DNA of 64,000 nt from Candidatus Zixiibacteriota bacterium (GCA_024231855.1 JAAEQD010000106.1:158562-222561), one strand, 5' to 3'; numbered from the stretch's first letter, positions 1 to 9,538 are shown. A program made the numbers and translations. The notes: generated from the letters alone by a model not told the origin.

Positions 1-143
1 GTCTTTCCGATCCCTCGATAAGATCGGAACGTATCTCCGTGAATATTAAAAAGAAATCGTTAACGGATGTTTTGGATTTACTATCGGCTCTAACCGGGTT
101 GCCGTATGAATACCAGGGACGTGAGGTTAAGTTTTACAGATAA
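1..143 (+). CDS. FecR-like anti-sigma factor, C-terminal end (partial)
   Basis: Reading frame 3 is open from the window edge to a TAA at 141-143 and encodes about 46 residues. The piece ISVNIKKKSLTDVLDLLSAL, followed by GLPYEYQGREVKFYR, matches the style of the small C-terminal domain (DUF4974) of FecR proteins, which resembles the STN domain: a beta strand, a helix with a 'L..vLdlLs' pattern, then two short strands. FecR proteins sit in the inner membrane and relay a periplasmic signal from a TonB-dependent receptor to an ECF sigma factor. A receptor with an STN domain starts 32 bases downstream, which fits this call. The sigma factor would lie to the left of the window. Identification rests on a short segment, so it is moderate. 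Confidence 0.6.
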   Translation, partial: LSDPSIRSERISVNIKKKSLTDVLDLLSALTGLPYEYQGREVKFYR

Positions 144-175
144 TATAACCGAACCGCAAAGAGGATAAGTAATAA

Positions 176-2857
176 ATGACCAGGATAATGATTTTCAAAT
201 GCATGAAAAGCGCGTTGTTGATATTAGTAACGTTTATCGCGTTCACGGGATTGATAAGCAATTTATATGGTTTTGATAATCCGTACATCGGGGAGAAAAT
301 ACCCCGATCCCTGCACAGTATAATCAGCCTCGATTTAAACGAAGTGACCTTAGAACAAGCCCTGAAGGAGATCTCGGAAAAGGGCGGATTTGAGCTGAAT
401 TACAACAGAAACCGTATCCCGCTGGATAACAGGGTTACAGTAGTTACCAGTGAAACCAAAGCGATAGAAGCGTTGGCGGTGGTGCTGGATCAGTCCGATG
501 CCGGACTTCATTTTACCGAAGAGGGCCAGATAGTGGTGGTGCCGTCCTCGGTGAAAGATAATAAAGGTTCGATAACCGGTAAAATCAGCGATGCCGAAAA
601 CGAGGAAGCCTTGCTTGGCGCGTCAATTGAACTTCTGGGCTATCGTCGGGGAGCTGTTTCGGATATACAGGGGACATTTATAATTCCGGATGTTAATCCC
701 GGCGCTTATAATTTGAAAATAAGATGTATCGGATATGAAACGAAAATACTGGAAAATGTACAGATCGGTGACTCGGAGACCGCTAATTTGGATGTACCGC
801 TCGTTAGACAGCCGATTCAGCTAAAGGAAATTGTAGTCACGCCCGGGACTTTCGCGATAATGGAATCAGAGACATCGGTTAGGCAGTCGCTTACGCGAGA
901 AGATATCGAAACAGTGTCACAGCTTGGTGAGGATATTTACCGGGCGGTTAACCGTCTGCCGGGAATCGCCTCCAACGATTACTCTTCCCAGTTGAGAATC
1001 CGGGGCGGCGAACACAATGAAATACTGGTTTTACTGGATGGCATGGAGCTGTATGAACCTTTCCATGTTAAGGATGTCAATGATGGTCTCATTAGTATAA
1101 TCGATGCCGAGGCGGTGGAGGGTATCGATCTGATGACGGGTGGATTCACCGCCGATTACGGCAATCGGCTTAGCGGCGTTTTCAATATAAAAACAAAAAA
1201 ACCTAATCAAAAAATAAAGTCTTACAGCCTGGGCGCAAGCTTGATGAACCTGCGTTTCATGACCGAGGGGACTTTTAAGGATAATAAGGGCAACTGGTTT
1301 CTTTCCGCCAGACGCGGATATCTCGATATAGTGCTTAAATTGATGGGTGAAGACGAAGCGCCCAGCCCCAAATACTACGATATATTGGGCAAAATCGAAC
1401 GCCAGCTCAACTCAAGGCAAACATTGTCATTGAGCGTACTTCACGCTGATGATGAAATGAGTGAAAGCGACGAGAGGGGTTTATATAATTTCGCCTCTAG
1501 CTATGGTAATTCGTATGCCTGGCTGACACTTAAATCGCTTATTAGTACTCGCCTTTATGTCCATTCCATATTCTCTGTCGGTCAAATAATAAAAAACAAG
1601 GACGGATTCGACAGGTTCTCCGTCGAGCGTTTTCCCTCGAAATTTGAAATGAGCGAGAAGCGTAAGTTCGATATGGCCGGTATCAAGCAGGACTGGCAAT
1701 ACGAGCTTACCGACAACATCTATTTGAAATGGGGCGCGGAATATAAGTCATTTTCATCGGAGTGCGGGTATGATAGCTACCAGGCTCTTTCGGAATATGA
1801 CCAATCGGGATTTAACATCTATGATTCGATCTCGACTCATATCACCGCGGACGTTGACGGTTACGCCGTCAGCGGATATCTTTCGAATCGATTTAAAATA
1901 TTGGACCCGGTCGCTATCGAACTGGGGATTCGTTATGATAAATCATCTTATTCAAAAGATGAGGACGTGAGTCCGCGGGCAAATGGAATGTTCAAGCTCG
2001 GACCTAAAACGTTTTTACGATGGGGCTGGGGTAAATTCTACCAACCTCAAGCGATTCACGAACTGGACGCCGTTGATGGCGTGGCCACATATGGCCGATC
2101 CGAACTATCGGAACATTGGACTGCCGGATTCGAACATACATTGCCCAAAGGCATTCAATTGAGAGTCGAAGCGTACCATAAAGAGTATTCCCGATTACGG
2201 CCAAGTTACCGGAACTGGGAAAAGGGTATAGAATTGGTTCCGGAAGTCGAATATGAGCGGATAGAGGTTGTTCTCGACTCGAGAATCGCCAAGGGACTTG
2301 AAATTTTTGCCAAGAAAGATGTGGGCGGTAAATTCTCGTTTTCGGCAAGCTACGCTTTAGCTTACGCCGATGAAGAAATCGATCATATAAATTTCCGCGA
2401 AGGTACCACTCCGATTCCCTATAATAGATCAACGCCATCTCCCAACGATCAGCGTCACACGATCGGCTGGGATATGAATTACCGGCCCGGTGATGACTGG
2501 ACGCTAAACGTTTCCTGGTCGTATCATTCGGGCTGGCCATACACCGGATATATCGCCCGGCACGTGGATGATACCACCGGAAATTATTACACTATTGAAA
2601 ACACCCGGTATAACGCCTTAAATTTCCCCGCTTATCACAAACTCAACCTGAGAGCGACGAAGCGATTCAATACCAAGAAGGGTCAATACAAGCTGTTTCT
2701 AGAACTGATCAATCTATACAATCACGATAACATTTATAATTATAACCTGGAGAGCTTTACAGTTGACCGTAATGGTGTTCCCCACTTGGGCTACGAGGAA
2801 GAGCACTGGTTCCATCTGCTGCCATCGATAGGCCTAAGCTGGAACGGGAATTTTTAG
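176..2857 (+). CDS. TonB-dependent outer-membrane receptor with STN and carboxypeptidase-regulatory domains
   Basis: An 893-residue outer-membrane receptor of the SusC/FecA-like type. Order: N-terminal hydrophobic export signal (about 10-32), an STN domain (about 50-122; pattern 'VTLEQALKEISEKGG'), a carboxypeptidase-regulatory beta-sandwich (about 131-213; 'GSITGKISDAENEEALLGAS', 'GYETKI'), a plug domain (about 225-340; 'RLPGIASNDYSSQLRIRGG', 'LLDGMELYEPFH'), then a long beta-barrel ending in the aromatic residue F, as usual for barrels. The STN domain implies signalling to the FecR-like protein encoded just upstream, so this is probably a regulated uptake or surface-signalling unit; substrate unknown. 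An upstream AGAGG lies rather far (11 bases) from the ATG. The last 52 residues have a diverged second copy at 5366-5527. Confidence 0.88.
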   Translation: MTRIMIFKCMKSALLILVTFIAFTGLISNLYGFDNPYIGEKIPRSLHSIISLDLNEVTLEQALKEISEKGGFELNYNRNRIPLDNRVTVVTSETKAIEALAVVLDQSDAGLHFTEEGQIVVVPSSVKDNKGSITGKISDAENEEALLGASIELLGYRRGAVSDIQGTFIIPDVNPGAYNLKIRCIGYETKILENVQIGDSETANLDVPLVRQPIQLKEIVVTPGTFAIMESETSVRQSLTREDIETVSQLGEDIYRAVNRLPGIASNDYSSQLRIRGGEHNEILVLLDGMELYEPFHVKDVNDGLISIIDAEAVEGIDLMTGGFTADYGNRLSGVFNIKTKKPNQKIKSYSLGASLMNLRFMTEGTFKDNKGNWFLSARRGYLDIVLKLMGEDEAPSPKYYDILGKIERQLNSRQTLSLSVLHADDEMSESDERGLYNFASSYGNSYAWLTLKSLISTRLYVHSIFSVGQIIKNKDGFDRFSVERFPSKFEMSEKRKFDMAGIKQDWQYELTDNIYLKWGAEYKSFSSECGYDSYQALSEYDQSGFNIYDSISTHITADVDGYAVSGYLSNRFKILDPVAIELGIRYDKSSYSKDEDVSPRANGMFKLGPKTFLRWGWGKFYQPQAIHELDAVDGVATYGRSELSEHWTAGFEHTLPKGIQLRVEAYHKEYSRLRPSYRNWEKGIELVPEVEYERIEVVLDSRIAKGLEIFAKKDVGGKFSFSASYALAYADEEIDHINFREGTTPIPYNRSTPSPNDQRHTIGWDMNYRPGDDWTLNVSWSYHSGWPYTGYIARHVDDTTGNYYTIENTRYNALNFPAYHKLNLRATKRFNTKKGQYKLFLELINLYNHDNIYNYNLESFTVDRNGVPHLGYEEEHWFHLLPSIGLSWNGNF

Positions 2858-2891
2858 TGGGGTGCTATAACTCGCCATTAATTCAATATTG

Positions 2892-5240
2892 CTATTCACA
2901 CCCCGGCCAGCCATCCGGGGCTTCGGCCGGCAGATCATCCGGAGTCGACCAGGTCGTTGGGTAATCCTGGCACCAAAGCATAGAGCCCATTCCCCGGAAA
3001 TAACCAACAAGTTTGGTCACATCACTACCGATAACCAGACAGTCGCCGTTAGCATCAGCCGAGCACCAGAAGCCATCAAACTCACAGCGTTGGCTTGAGG
3101 GCATACCTCGCATAAAGCTAACAAGATAAGTAACATCGCCGCCAATAACCATCGGCGGCCAGGCGCCGTTGTACATGTTGACATCGCCGGGCAGGTATTG
3201 ATAAGCTTGCCCCATAATAACATTGAGTTCGGTGGTGTCGCTTTCTGTAATTACTACGCCGCTTACCGTCGTATCGATATGGTTATCGCTGGAAAAAGAG
3301 ACTTCATATGTGTGTGGTATGATATCCGCTATCTCATACTCACCATCGATATTTGTATAAGTCGATACAGGGTCCGGAGTACTTTCAATAGTTACCATCA
3401 CGTTTTCGATTGGGGCTAATAATGTATCAGTGACAACTCCATTTATTGTACCCGAGCCGTACATGAAAATATCAATCTCGGTATAATATTCGGGAATGAC
3501 CTCAACGGCCGCCATCTCATCAACATATAACGGATGACTGAAATTGGCTATGTAAAGGCCCGAATTGAGGCTATCGATATAATATTCACCCAATTCATCG
3601 GTTGTGTCCGCTATGTCCGGATAGTCAGTCAGGCTAACTACAACGTCGCTAATCGGCTCATGGCTGGAAGTGGCAACCGTTCCACCAAAAGAGCCGGTGA
3701 GAGCCATGACTATATCAAGTTCCGTGGTGTCGTTAGGTAAAGCTACAACATCATATTCAATATGGGAGGAATAATTCTGATGAGCAAATAATATACTATA
3801 AGTGCCATTAATTATCCAGTCGACAAAATACTCGCCCGAAGAGTTGGTTGTGTCGGTATCATCCCAATATCCATAAACATGCATCATAGCGCCTTCAATC
3901 GGTTCGTAAGCCGTATTGGTCACAATGCCCCTTACATATGACGGCGCGTTGAGTACGATATCGACGTATGTCGTATCATCATTCATCACCATCGCATCGG
4001 TTAATACGGTATCGAAAAAAGAATCATGGCTGACCGAAATATCATATTGCCAGGGAGCCTCAAGATCATCGAGAAAGTAAACGCCGTCAAGATCAGTGGT
4101 ATCACTTATACCCAAGCTGTCGATACTAACAACAGCCCCGGAGATCGGATTTTGATTGATGTCAGTTATTTCACCGGCTAAAACTCCATAGCCCAAAAGC
4201 TGCATAAAAAAGAGCGCCCCCATATCGGCCCGGGTACCGTCAGGATCAGATGGAAAGTTGGGATCACCGGTATCGATACAGGTCGAGCCGAAGGTTAAGT
4301 TATAATTATCGTTAACCTGATCGATAAATAGCGGATCATCATAGACATTACCTTCCTCAGGCGTAACGCCCACTATGTCGCCATCGGTATTACCATGAGC
4401 GCAATTATAAGCGACATGAACATTAGTAGCGTCCCTGGCGAATATCCCGATTTTATTATTAAACGCGACGATGTTGTTTTTAACTTTGATATAACCTGTA
4501 CCCCACTGCAGAAAGATACTCCCGGCCTGGCCGGCAGTAGAATTAGTATTGTCGACAATGGTGTTGTTGTAAATTGTAGAATAGTCCAGGGCATTGGTAT
4601 ATGTAATAGCGCATCCCCAGGAGGCTGTATTTCCGTATATGATGTTGAAACTGGATTGCGTGCAGCACTCGAGAGTATAGATGCCTCGACCACTATTTAA
4701 GTAGATTTTGTTAGATTCAATTATCAATAATTCCGCATACAGCGCGTGAACACCGCCGGCGACACCATCATTGTACCTCATTATGTTATTTCTTATGATA
4801 ATAGGAGCAGTGGAATTATTAGCTGAAATCGCCCCATCATACGGCCCAACGATGTTGTATTCGAGTATATTATTTTCGATTTTTGCCGAGCCGCTGTCGC
4901 ACTTTATCGCTGCCGTTGTGGCATTTCGCAATGTGAACCCGCTTATCACCGACATTGAATCCTCACCGTTTTCGAAAGTTACTAACGGGGTAGATTCAGT
5001 TTGTTTTTCGATAATTGTCGTTTGGGCGCCGGATTCACTTATGACAACAATTGCCTTACCAAGAAAATCCAGATGCTCCGGGTAAATACCATCGGCAACC
5101 AACACAGTATCGCCATTAACCGCGGCATCGATGCCAGCCTGGATGGTGGAAAAATGATAGGGTATATTTATTGTGGCGGCCCCGGCCGTTAAACCAGCAA
5201 TCATAACCAGGCCAACGATAATTATAGCTATTTTTACCAT
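2892..5240 (-). CDS. Secreted right-handed beta-helix protein with carboxypeptidase-regulatory repeats and dockerin-like tail
   Basis: About 782 residues from the start I prefer (5240), which gives the signal peptide MVKIAIIIVGLVMIAGLTAG and a ribosome site AGGGAG six bases upstream; the ORF could begin 10 codons earlier. After the signal, residues about 25-345 form a parallel beta-helix of the NosD/pectate-lyase type (opening 'YSTIQAGIDAAVNGDTVLVADG'-like; repeated 'I.nNi...N' turns). Next come four tandem carboxypeptidase-regulatory-like beta domains, each about 85 residues ('G.V...EPI..a.V..', 'TDLDGVYFLDDL'). The last 100 residues are a dockerin-like pair with 'PGDVN...GGDVTYLV' and 'ADANGDC...GSDVTKLV'. 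A periplasmic or surface adhesin or polysaccharide-binding role is likely; no catalytic residues are obvious. It is convergent with the receptor gene (35-base gap). Confidence 0.8.
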   Translation of the reverse strand: MVKIAIIIVGLVMIAGLTAGAATINIPYHFSTIQAGIDAAVNGDTVLVADGIYPEHLDFLGKAIVVISESGAQTTIIEKQTESTPLVTFENGEDSMSVISGFTLRNATTAAIKCDSGSAKIENNILEYNIVGPYDGAISANNSTAPIIIRNNIMRYNDGVAGGVHALYAELLIIESNKIYLNSGRGIYTLECCTQSSFNIIYGNTASWGCAITYTNALDYSTIYNNTIVDNTNSTAGQAGSIFLQWGTGYIKVKNNIVAFNNKIGIFARDATNVHVAYNCAHGNTDGDIVGVTPEEGNVYDDPLFIDQVNDNYNLTFGSTCIDTGDPNFPSDPDGTRADMGALFFMQLLGYGVLAGEITDINQNPISGAVVSIDSLGISDTTDLDGVYFLDDLEAPWQYDISVSHDSFFDTVLTDAMVMNDDTTYVDIVLNAPSYVRGIVTNTAYEPIEGAMMHVYGYWDDTDTTNSSGEYFVDWIINGTYSILFAHQNYSSHIEYDVVALPNDTTELDIVMALTGSFGGTVATSSHEPISDVVVSLTDYPDIADTTDELGEYYIDSLNSGLYIANFSHPLYVDEMAAVEVIPEYYTEIDIFMYGSGTINGVVTDTLLAPIENVMVTIESTPDPVSTYTNIDGEYEIADIIPHTYEVSFSSDNHIDTTVSGVVITESDTTELNVIMGQAYQYLPGDVNMYNGAWPPMVIGGDVTYLVSFMRGMPSSQRCEFDGFWCSADANGDCLVIGSDVTKLVGYFRGMGSMLWCQDYPTTWSTPDDLPAEAPDGWPGCE

Positions 5241-5356
5241 AACATACTCCCTAGAAATAAAGGCTGGCAAAGAGCGATATGATCATACAGGCTTAAAATA
5301 GAATATATTATGAAGCCTGTCAATATATTTCAGACAATTGGTATCATGTTTCCATT

Positions 5357-5527
5357 AAATATCATCTCCTGGAGCTGATCAATCTCTACGACCACGACAA
5401 CGTATACAACTACGACCTGCAAAATGTCTATGTCGACCGCCAGGGGAACCTCCATATGGATTACGAGGAAGAGCACTGGTTCCATCTACTGCCCTCGATA
5501 GGCATAAGCTGGAGCGGTGGGTTTTAA
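5357..5527 (+). pseudogene. Relic of a second TonB-dependent receptor (C-terminal ~54 codons)
   Basis: Codons from about 5366 to the TAA at 5525-5527 read LLELINLYDHDNVYNYDL, then a segment ending in EEEHWFHLLPSIGISWSGGF. This is a clear diverged copy of the last 52 residues of the receptor at 176-2857 (FLELINLYNHDNIYNYNL ... EEEHWFHLLPSIGLSWNGNF). No receptor-like coding is visible upstream of about 5357: the homology stops and the reverse-strand beta-helix gene's promoter region begins. It has no start signal of its own, so I call it a decayed fragment. The intact receptor and the relic bracket the beta-helix gene, which suggests that gene arrived with, or broke, a receptor duplication. Confidence 0.85.
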
Positions 5528-5587
5528 GGGGGGGCTTAGGGGGGAAGGTTCAAACCCAAAGCCAACGTTTTAAAGAATACAAGTAGC

Positions 5588-8017
5588 TTAAAAGCCGGTT
5601 TTTTTTGGCCCGGAAATAACCATATCCAGAGGCATATTTCTGACCGCTAGCACATAATTCTCTTTATACATTATTGGATCTATTTGAAAATCCCAGCCTG
5701 ATTCAGACCTTTCCGACGATGTGAGTCCTGGGGAAATAATATGGAACTCGGCTGTACCTTTTTTATAATTCACCGTCCAGACACCCAGGGACAGATCTTC
5801 GACATTTCTAATCTTATCAGAAGTCCATATAGTTTCGATGTTTTTATTAAACTTATCATCAATTTGTCTTGAACATCGATTCGCCCCGGATTTTAATAAA
5901 GAATATGCTTCAATTAAAGTTGGCAAGCGCCATTTTTGGTATCTATGAGCAATATTTTTATTAAAACTTTCAATAATACCTGAAGCTTCAATATAGTTAA
6001 CCTCGCAATTTGAACCACGCGAATACCAAATTAGGCCGGTGGAGTAATCAGCAACTTGTGCAGAGTCTATTATTATAAAATCATTGATAATAGCTGCTCT
6101 GTCACTATTGGCCAAAACTGGAGATATTGTAATACCACCGGAATCAAAATCCGCAATAATGGTTTCTCTATCATAATTAGTTAATATTTGAGACACAATA
6201 ACTCCACTGGAATCAAAATCCGCACTAAGGGATTCCCTTTGATAATTAGTCAACACTCGAGGTACAACGATCCCGCGGTTACCGATATAAGAAACAGTTG
6301 ATTCAAATATCATCTCTGTTTCTTTGTCATTAAGGAATATTATTGGTGTACGAAGTTCATAAAATGTTTTACTTCGAATTGAATTTATAACTTTTGTGAA
6401 TTTAACAGACGCATCTAAAGAATCCATATACTGATCATTGTTATCGTAGGCCTTAATTAGATAAGACATCGCTTCCGAGGTGTCTGATTTGCGAAACCCG
6501 TTAATCGATTTTAACATACATGTTTGTGAGAATTTATATGGGTCAGGGCTATTAACTATAAACGCATAATTTAAAAATGTATTAATTACACTATCAACCC
6601 CGCCACCTATTGCGGCTAATGCTTTTTCATTAGGCGTTCTCGCATAATTCGAATATATCTTTGCGAGACTATTTAATTCATTTGGTCTGTTTTTAAAAAT
6701 AAACCATTCATTCAATTTTGCTATCATTTCCAGAGCAGTTTCATTCTTCCAAGTTTGACTACCAATTGAAGGTATATATAATTCTTTATTTGTTAGTTTG
6801 CTGGCGGAAAACATGGATAAAACTGTAAGCATTATTATAGTGGCGATAACTACAACTGGTTTTCCAAAAATTCTTGCGATTACATCCAAGGGTGACAATC
6901 CTTTATAACTATATATTTCCTCATAAATCTTAGGCCATACATGATTCCTATATTTATCTTTTTCCTTCTTAATCTGAAACCCTTTATAAACCCAATTCTC
7001 CTCTTTTTCTTTCTCAACTTGATACTTCAAAAAACCTCTATACTTTTCTTTTTCTTCCTCAACCTGATACAATAAATCACACTTGAGCATAATATTTTTT
7101 GTTAAATTGTCTAAGTCCGGTTTGAGAATCATGTCCTCATCCTTAGCAGCAAGATCCTCGCCAAAACTATAATAAGGGCGATATTGAATGAAATTTTCCT
7201 TTAAATATTTCAGATTCTTATCATAAAAATTATAAGGCAAATAATTTTGTAATAGACTTGCGGCTTTATTCATCCAGAAGTCATTTCTATTTTTCTCGGT
7301 GATATCAATCCGCGATGGAACCAGCATCAAATCAGGCGGATTTTCACGGTCTGTTTGGGTTGTTGAATTCAACGTGATATCCTTGGCGATTTTCCTAATA
7401 CCAAGTATATTTTGTTCATTAATGGTAAAAAGCAAAGCAACCATATCGGGAACCTGCATAGTGCAGATACCGCCAATATCGGTAATACCGGTTCTGCTGT
7501 CTATCAACACAACATCTGCATACTCGCGGAATTTTCCCTTTAAATAGTTTATAAAATCATCACCAAAGTAGCTATCATAAAAATCCTGCCAGTCGAAATT
7601 GTTGACTCTGGAGGCGTATTTTCTATCCTGACGGCCTGCAGGAATAAATGAAATCGGTAAGCCGTTAATAAAACTTTTGGGGATAGGTACGGTAAATTGA
7701 TCAAGGTTGATAAAGCCATCGTCAATTTTACCGACATCTTTGCCAAGGAATTCCTTGTAATAGTCAAATAAATCCAATACCCCCGATGTTACTTCCTCGT
7801 CTTTTAGCCCAAAAAACTTATGCAGGCCGGGAGCCTCAAGATCCCAATCCACCATAAGTATTCGGCGCTGGGATTTATCTCCTATTAGATAATCATGGTC
7901 AGCCAATAGCCAGGCAACATTGGCCAGTGCCATGCTTCGGCCAACGCCGCCTTTATAGGAATAAAATGTGATAATTTTACCGGATTTTTGCGAGTTTTTT
8001 AGCATATTTTCTTTCAT
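5588..8017 (-). CDS. KGGVGR-type ParA/MinD-like ATPase fused to a membrane helix and DUF1566 (Lcl_C)-like domain
   Basis: An 809-residue multidomain protein. Residues 13-310 are a SIMIBI (ParA/MinD) ATPase with the deviant P-loop variant KGGVGRS (22-28), 'MVDWDLEAPG' (55-64) and 'VLIDSRTGI' (170-178). Residues 315-360 are charged and repetitive ('YQVEEEKEKYRG', 'YQVEKEKEENW'), probably coiled coil. One hydrophobic helix (387-404) follows, so the ATPase is likely cytoplasmic and the rest on the other side. Residues 581-650 hold three degenerate 24-residue repeats ('IVV..VLTNY.RE...ADFDS'). Residues about 655-800 match DUF1566/Lcl_C, a C-type-lectin/FGE-like fold ('TGLIWY', 'WRLPTLIEA', 'IWTSD', 'LAVRN'). 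It overlaps the gene before it by a TAATG, so the three genes 9538-5588 are co-translated. KGGVGR variants occur in some predicted signalling or conflict operons; the function here is unknown. Confidence 0.82.
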   Translation of the reverse strand: MKENMLKNSQKSGKIITFYSYKGGVGRSMALANVAWLLADHDYLIGDKSQRRILMVDWDLEAPGLHKFFGLKDEEVTSGVLDLFDYYKEFLGKDVGKIDDGFINLDQFTVPIPKSFINGLPISFIPAGRQDRKYASRVNNFDWQDFYDSYFGDDFINYLKGKFREYADVVLIDSRTGITDIGGICTMQVPDMVALLFTINEQNILGIRKIAKDITLNSTTQTDRENPPDLMLVPSRIDITEKNRNDFWMNKAASLLQNYLPYNFYDKNLKYLKENFIQYRPYYSFGEDLAAKDEDMILKPDLDNLTKNIMLKCDLLYQVEEEKEKYRGFLKYQVEKEKEENWVYKGFQIKKEKDKYRNHVWPKIYEEIYSYKGLSPLDVIARIFGKPVVVIATIIMLTVLSMFSASKLTNKELYIPSIGSQTWKNETALEMIAKLNEWFIFKNRPNELNSLAKIYSNYARTPNEKALAAIGGGVDSVINTFLNYAFIVNSPDPYKFSQTCMLKSINGFRKSDTSEAMSYLIKAYDNNDQYMDSLDASVKFTKVINSIRSKTFYELRTPIIFLNDKETEMIFESTVSYIGNRGIVVPRVLTNYQRESLSADFDSSGVIVSQILTNYDRETIIADFDSGGITISPVLANSDRAAIINDFIIIDSAQVADYSTGLIWYSRGSNCEVNYIEASGIIESFNKNIAHRYQKWRLPTLIEAYSLLKSGANRCSRQIDDKFNKNIETIWTSDKIRNVEDLSLGVWTVNYKKGTAEFHIISPGLTSSERSESGWDFQIDPIMYKENYVLAVRNMPLDMVISGPKKTGF

Positions 8018-8694
8018 TAGCTAAAACTAGGCGGTGTTTTTGATGATTGTCTTTCGTTATCCCTCTTAATCACATCTAGTACTTTATTAATAGTTTTTGA
8101 ATTTAATTTTTTATCTTGGGGATCAATAAATCCCATATTAATGAAATTATAAAGCCTATTTAGAGAATGTACGATTTCATGATGTTTCCCTAAATAGCTC
8201 GCATCGTATGGAGGTCGCCATGTAGCCTGCAAATAAGAATCGAGAATTTTAATTGTTGAAGAATCGAATTCGTCAGGTATAATCATGCAGCAGTTTGTGA
8301 AATTTTTGATATGATCGCCAATCTTCGTAGCAAGAGTTTTATAGGCTGGATTGTAAGTAGCAAATGCATCAATAAAAATGAGTTTGATATTTGAACTTTG
8401 AAGGCGTAAGATATCTGACTCGGTACCCTCTATTATATTTTTAATCGTGGCACATTTGGACTTAAAGCACGGATTCAATTCTCTTAAGATTTCACACAGG
8501 TATTCATCGCCGAAAGGTTGCCACTTTTCAGCATCCATACCATAATTGAATTCTAATATCGAATCCAGCTTTTTGCCCAGCTCATTATTTGCGGATGTCT
8601 GATCTTCTTGGGCCAGGAAATCAACAATTTTCCGAGCCTCGTTTTGATTTAAAGCTATGATAGCATAGCCGATTTCATCTTCTGGTTTACACAT
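8017..8694 (-). CDS. Unknown 225-aa protein, middle gene of KGGVGR ATPase cassette
   Basis: A soluble protein of 225 residues that I do not recognise. It lacks a signal peptide or membrane helix. The middle contains a hydrophobic strand followed by a polar turn ('IKLIFIDAFATYNP', about 105-118) and a second strand 'CCMIIPDEFD', which suggests an alpha/beta fold with a compact core, possibly Rossmann- or TIR-like, but no catalytic signature is clear. Its start overlaps the previous gene by 8 bases and its stop overlaps the ATPase start (TAATG), so all three are translationally coupled. Composition is AT-rich like its two partners and unlike the mreB region beyond. Confidence 0.7.
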   Translation of the reverse strand: MCKPEDEIGYAIIALNQNEARKIVDFLAQEDQTSANNELGKKLDSILEFNYGMDAEKWQPFGDEYLCEILRELNPCFKSKCATIKNIIEGTESDILRLQSSNIKLIFIDAFATYNPAYKTLATKIGDHIKNFTNCCMIIPDEFDSSTIKILDSYLQATWRPPYDASYLGKHHEIVHSLNRLYNFINMGFIDPQDKKLNSKTINKVLDVIKRDNERQSSKTPPSFS

Positions 8695-9538
8695 TTTGAT
8701 ACTTTATCTTAAGAATCCTAAATGCTTGAATCTCATTTTTATTGTTATTATATAGATCTTTTGCAGCAGCGCTTTTCATTATATCATGTTCCCTGAAATA
8801 AGCTTCATAATAGCTCAATGCTGTATCGTCATCACCGTTGATGTCATTCAAGTATTTCCTCACAATTTCGAGCTCGTCCTTAAGCGAGTTTAATGATAAT
8901 CTGATAAAATATCCGGCTTCCACGATGATATTTTCGAGACATTCTAAAATATCAGAAATCGCTTGAATCTGTTTTCTGGTTTCACTAAGATTATGTTCGT
9001 TCCAAATACTACTTGATCCGAATTCCCTTTTGAATTTTTTAAAATCAGATAAACTATCTACCAGTTTTTTGCCGGGTATCAAAGGTAATTGGCTGCCCTT
9101 GATCAGAATCCCCATGAACAGGATCGACGATAGCACAAGGCTGACAATTGCAAGTAGAAACGACTTTGCCAAATAGATGTAGTTAGTCGATAAAACATCA
9201 CTAAAAGTAAAGTTTCCCTTGATGACTCCTGCTAAAAGGCAGATTGCTGTACTTGCCAGGAGAATCATAAAGGCGGTAATTAGACTTCTCCAGTAAAGAT
9301 GACGTTTTGATAAATACCAAGCACGGCATTTGGTTTTTATTAGCAAATATAGGATTATAATCGGCAGCGGGGAAGCGATTAGGGCATAAATTATATTTGG
9401 TGCTTCCACATTTATCTTTACCTCTTTGGCGCCCAGAAGCGAGAATGTAGCTGGCAGAGCCCCATATAAAATCAAACCCCAGGCTCGAAGCCCCGCTAAA
9501 TCATCTATTATCATCAATACTTTTCTTAAGATGGCCAT
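8687..9538 (-). CDS. Four-helix membrane protein, first gene of KGGVGR ATPase cassette
   Basis: A 283-residue protein with four hydrophobic segments in its first half (about 16-37, 47-67, 82-104 and 122-146) and a charged, mainly helical C-terminal half (about 155-283) that is likely cytoplasmic. No known family is recognised. It leads a three-gene set and overlaps the second gene by 8 bases. A membrane protein, a soluble protein and a membrane-anchored ATPase in one coupled operon point to a membrane-associated complex. The 210 bases upstream are AT-rich and must hold the promoter; I see no convincing ribosome site before the ATG. Confidence 0.7.
   Translation of the reverse strand: MAILRKVLMIIDDLAGLRAWGLILYGALPATFSLLGAKEVKINVEAPNIIYALIASPLPIIILYLLIKTKCRAWYLSKRHLYWRSLITAFMILLASTAICLLAGVIKGNFTFSDVLSTNYIYLAKSFLLAIVSLVLSSILFMGILIKGSQLPLIPGKKLVDSLSDFKKFKREFGSSSIWNEHNLSETRKQIQAISDILECLENIIVEAGYFIRLSLNSLKDELEIVRKYLNDINGDDDTALSYYEAYFREHDIMKSAAAKDLYNNNKNEIQAFRILKIKYQNV

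Noticed and set aside
2004..2540. 178-aa minus-strand open frame inside the TonB receptor gene
   Set aside because: Antisense shadow: composition is Arg/Pro-rich nonsense and the plus frame has clear receptor homology throughout.
8017..8694. Calling the middle cassette protein a TIR-domain NADase
   Set aside because: Only a generic alpha/beta pattern is visible; no catalytic Glu context or TIR box could be identified.
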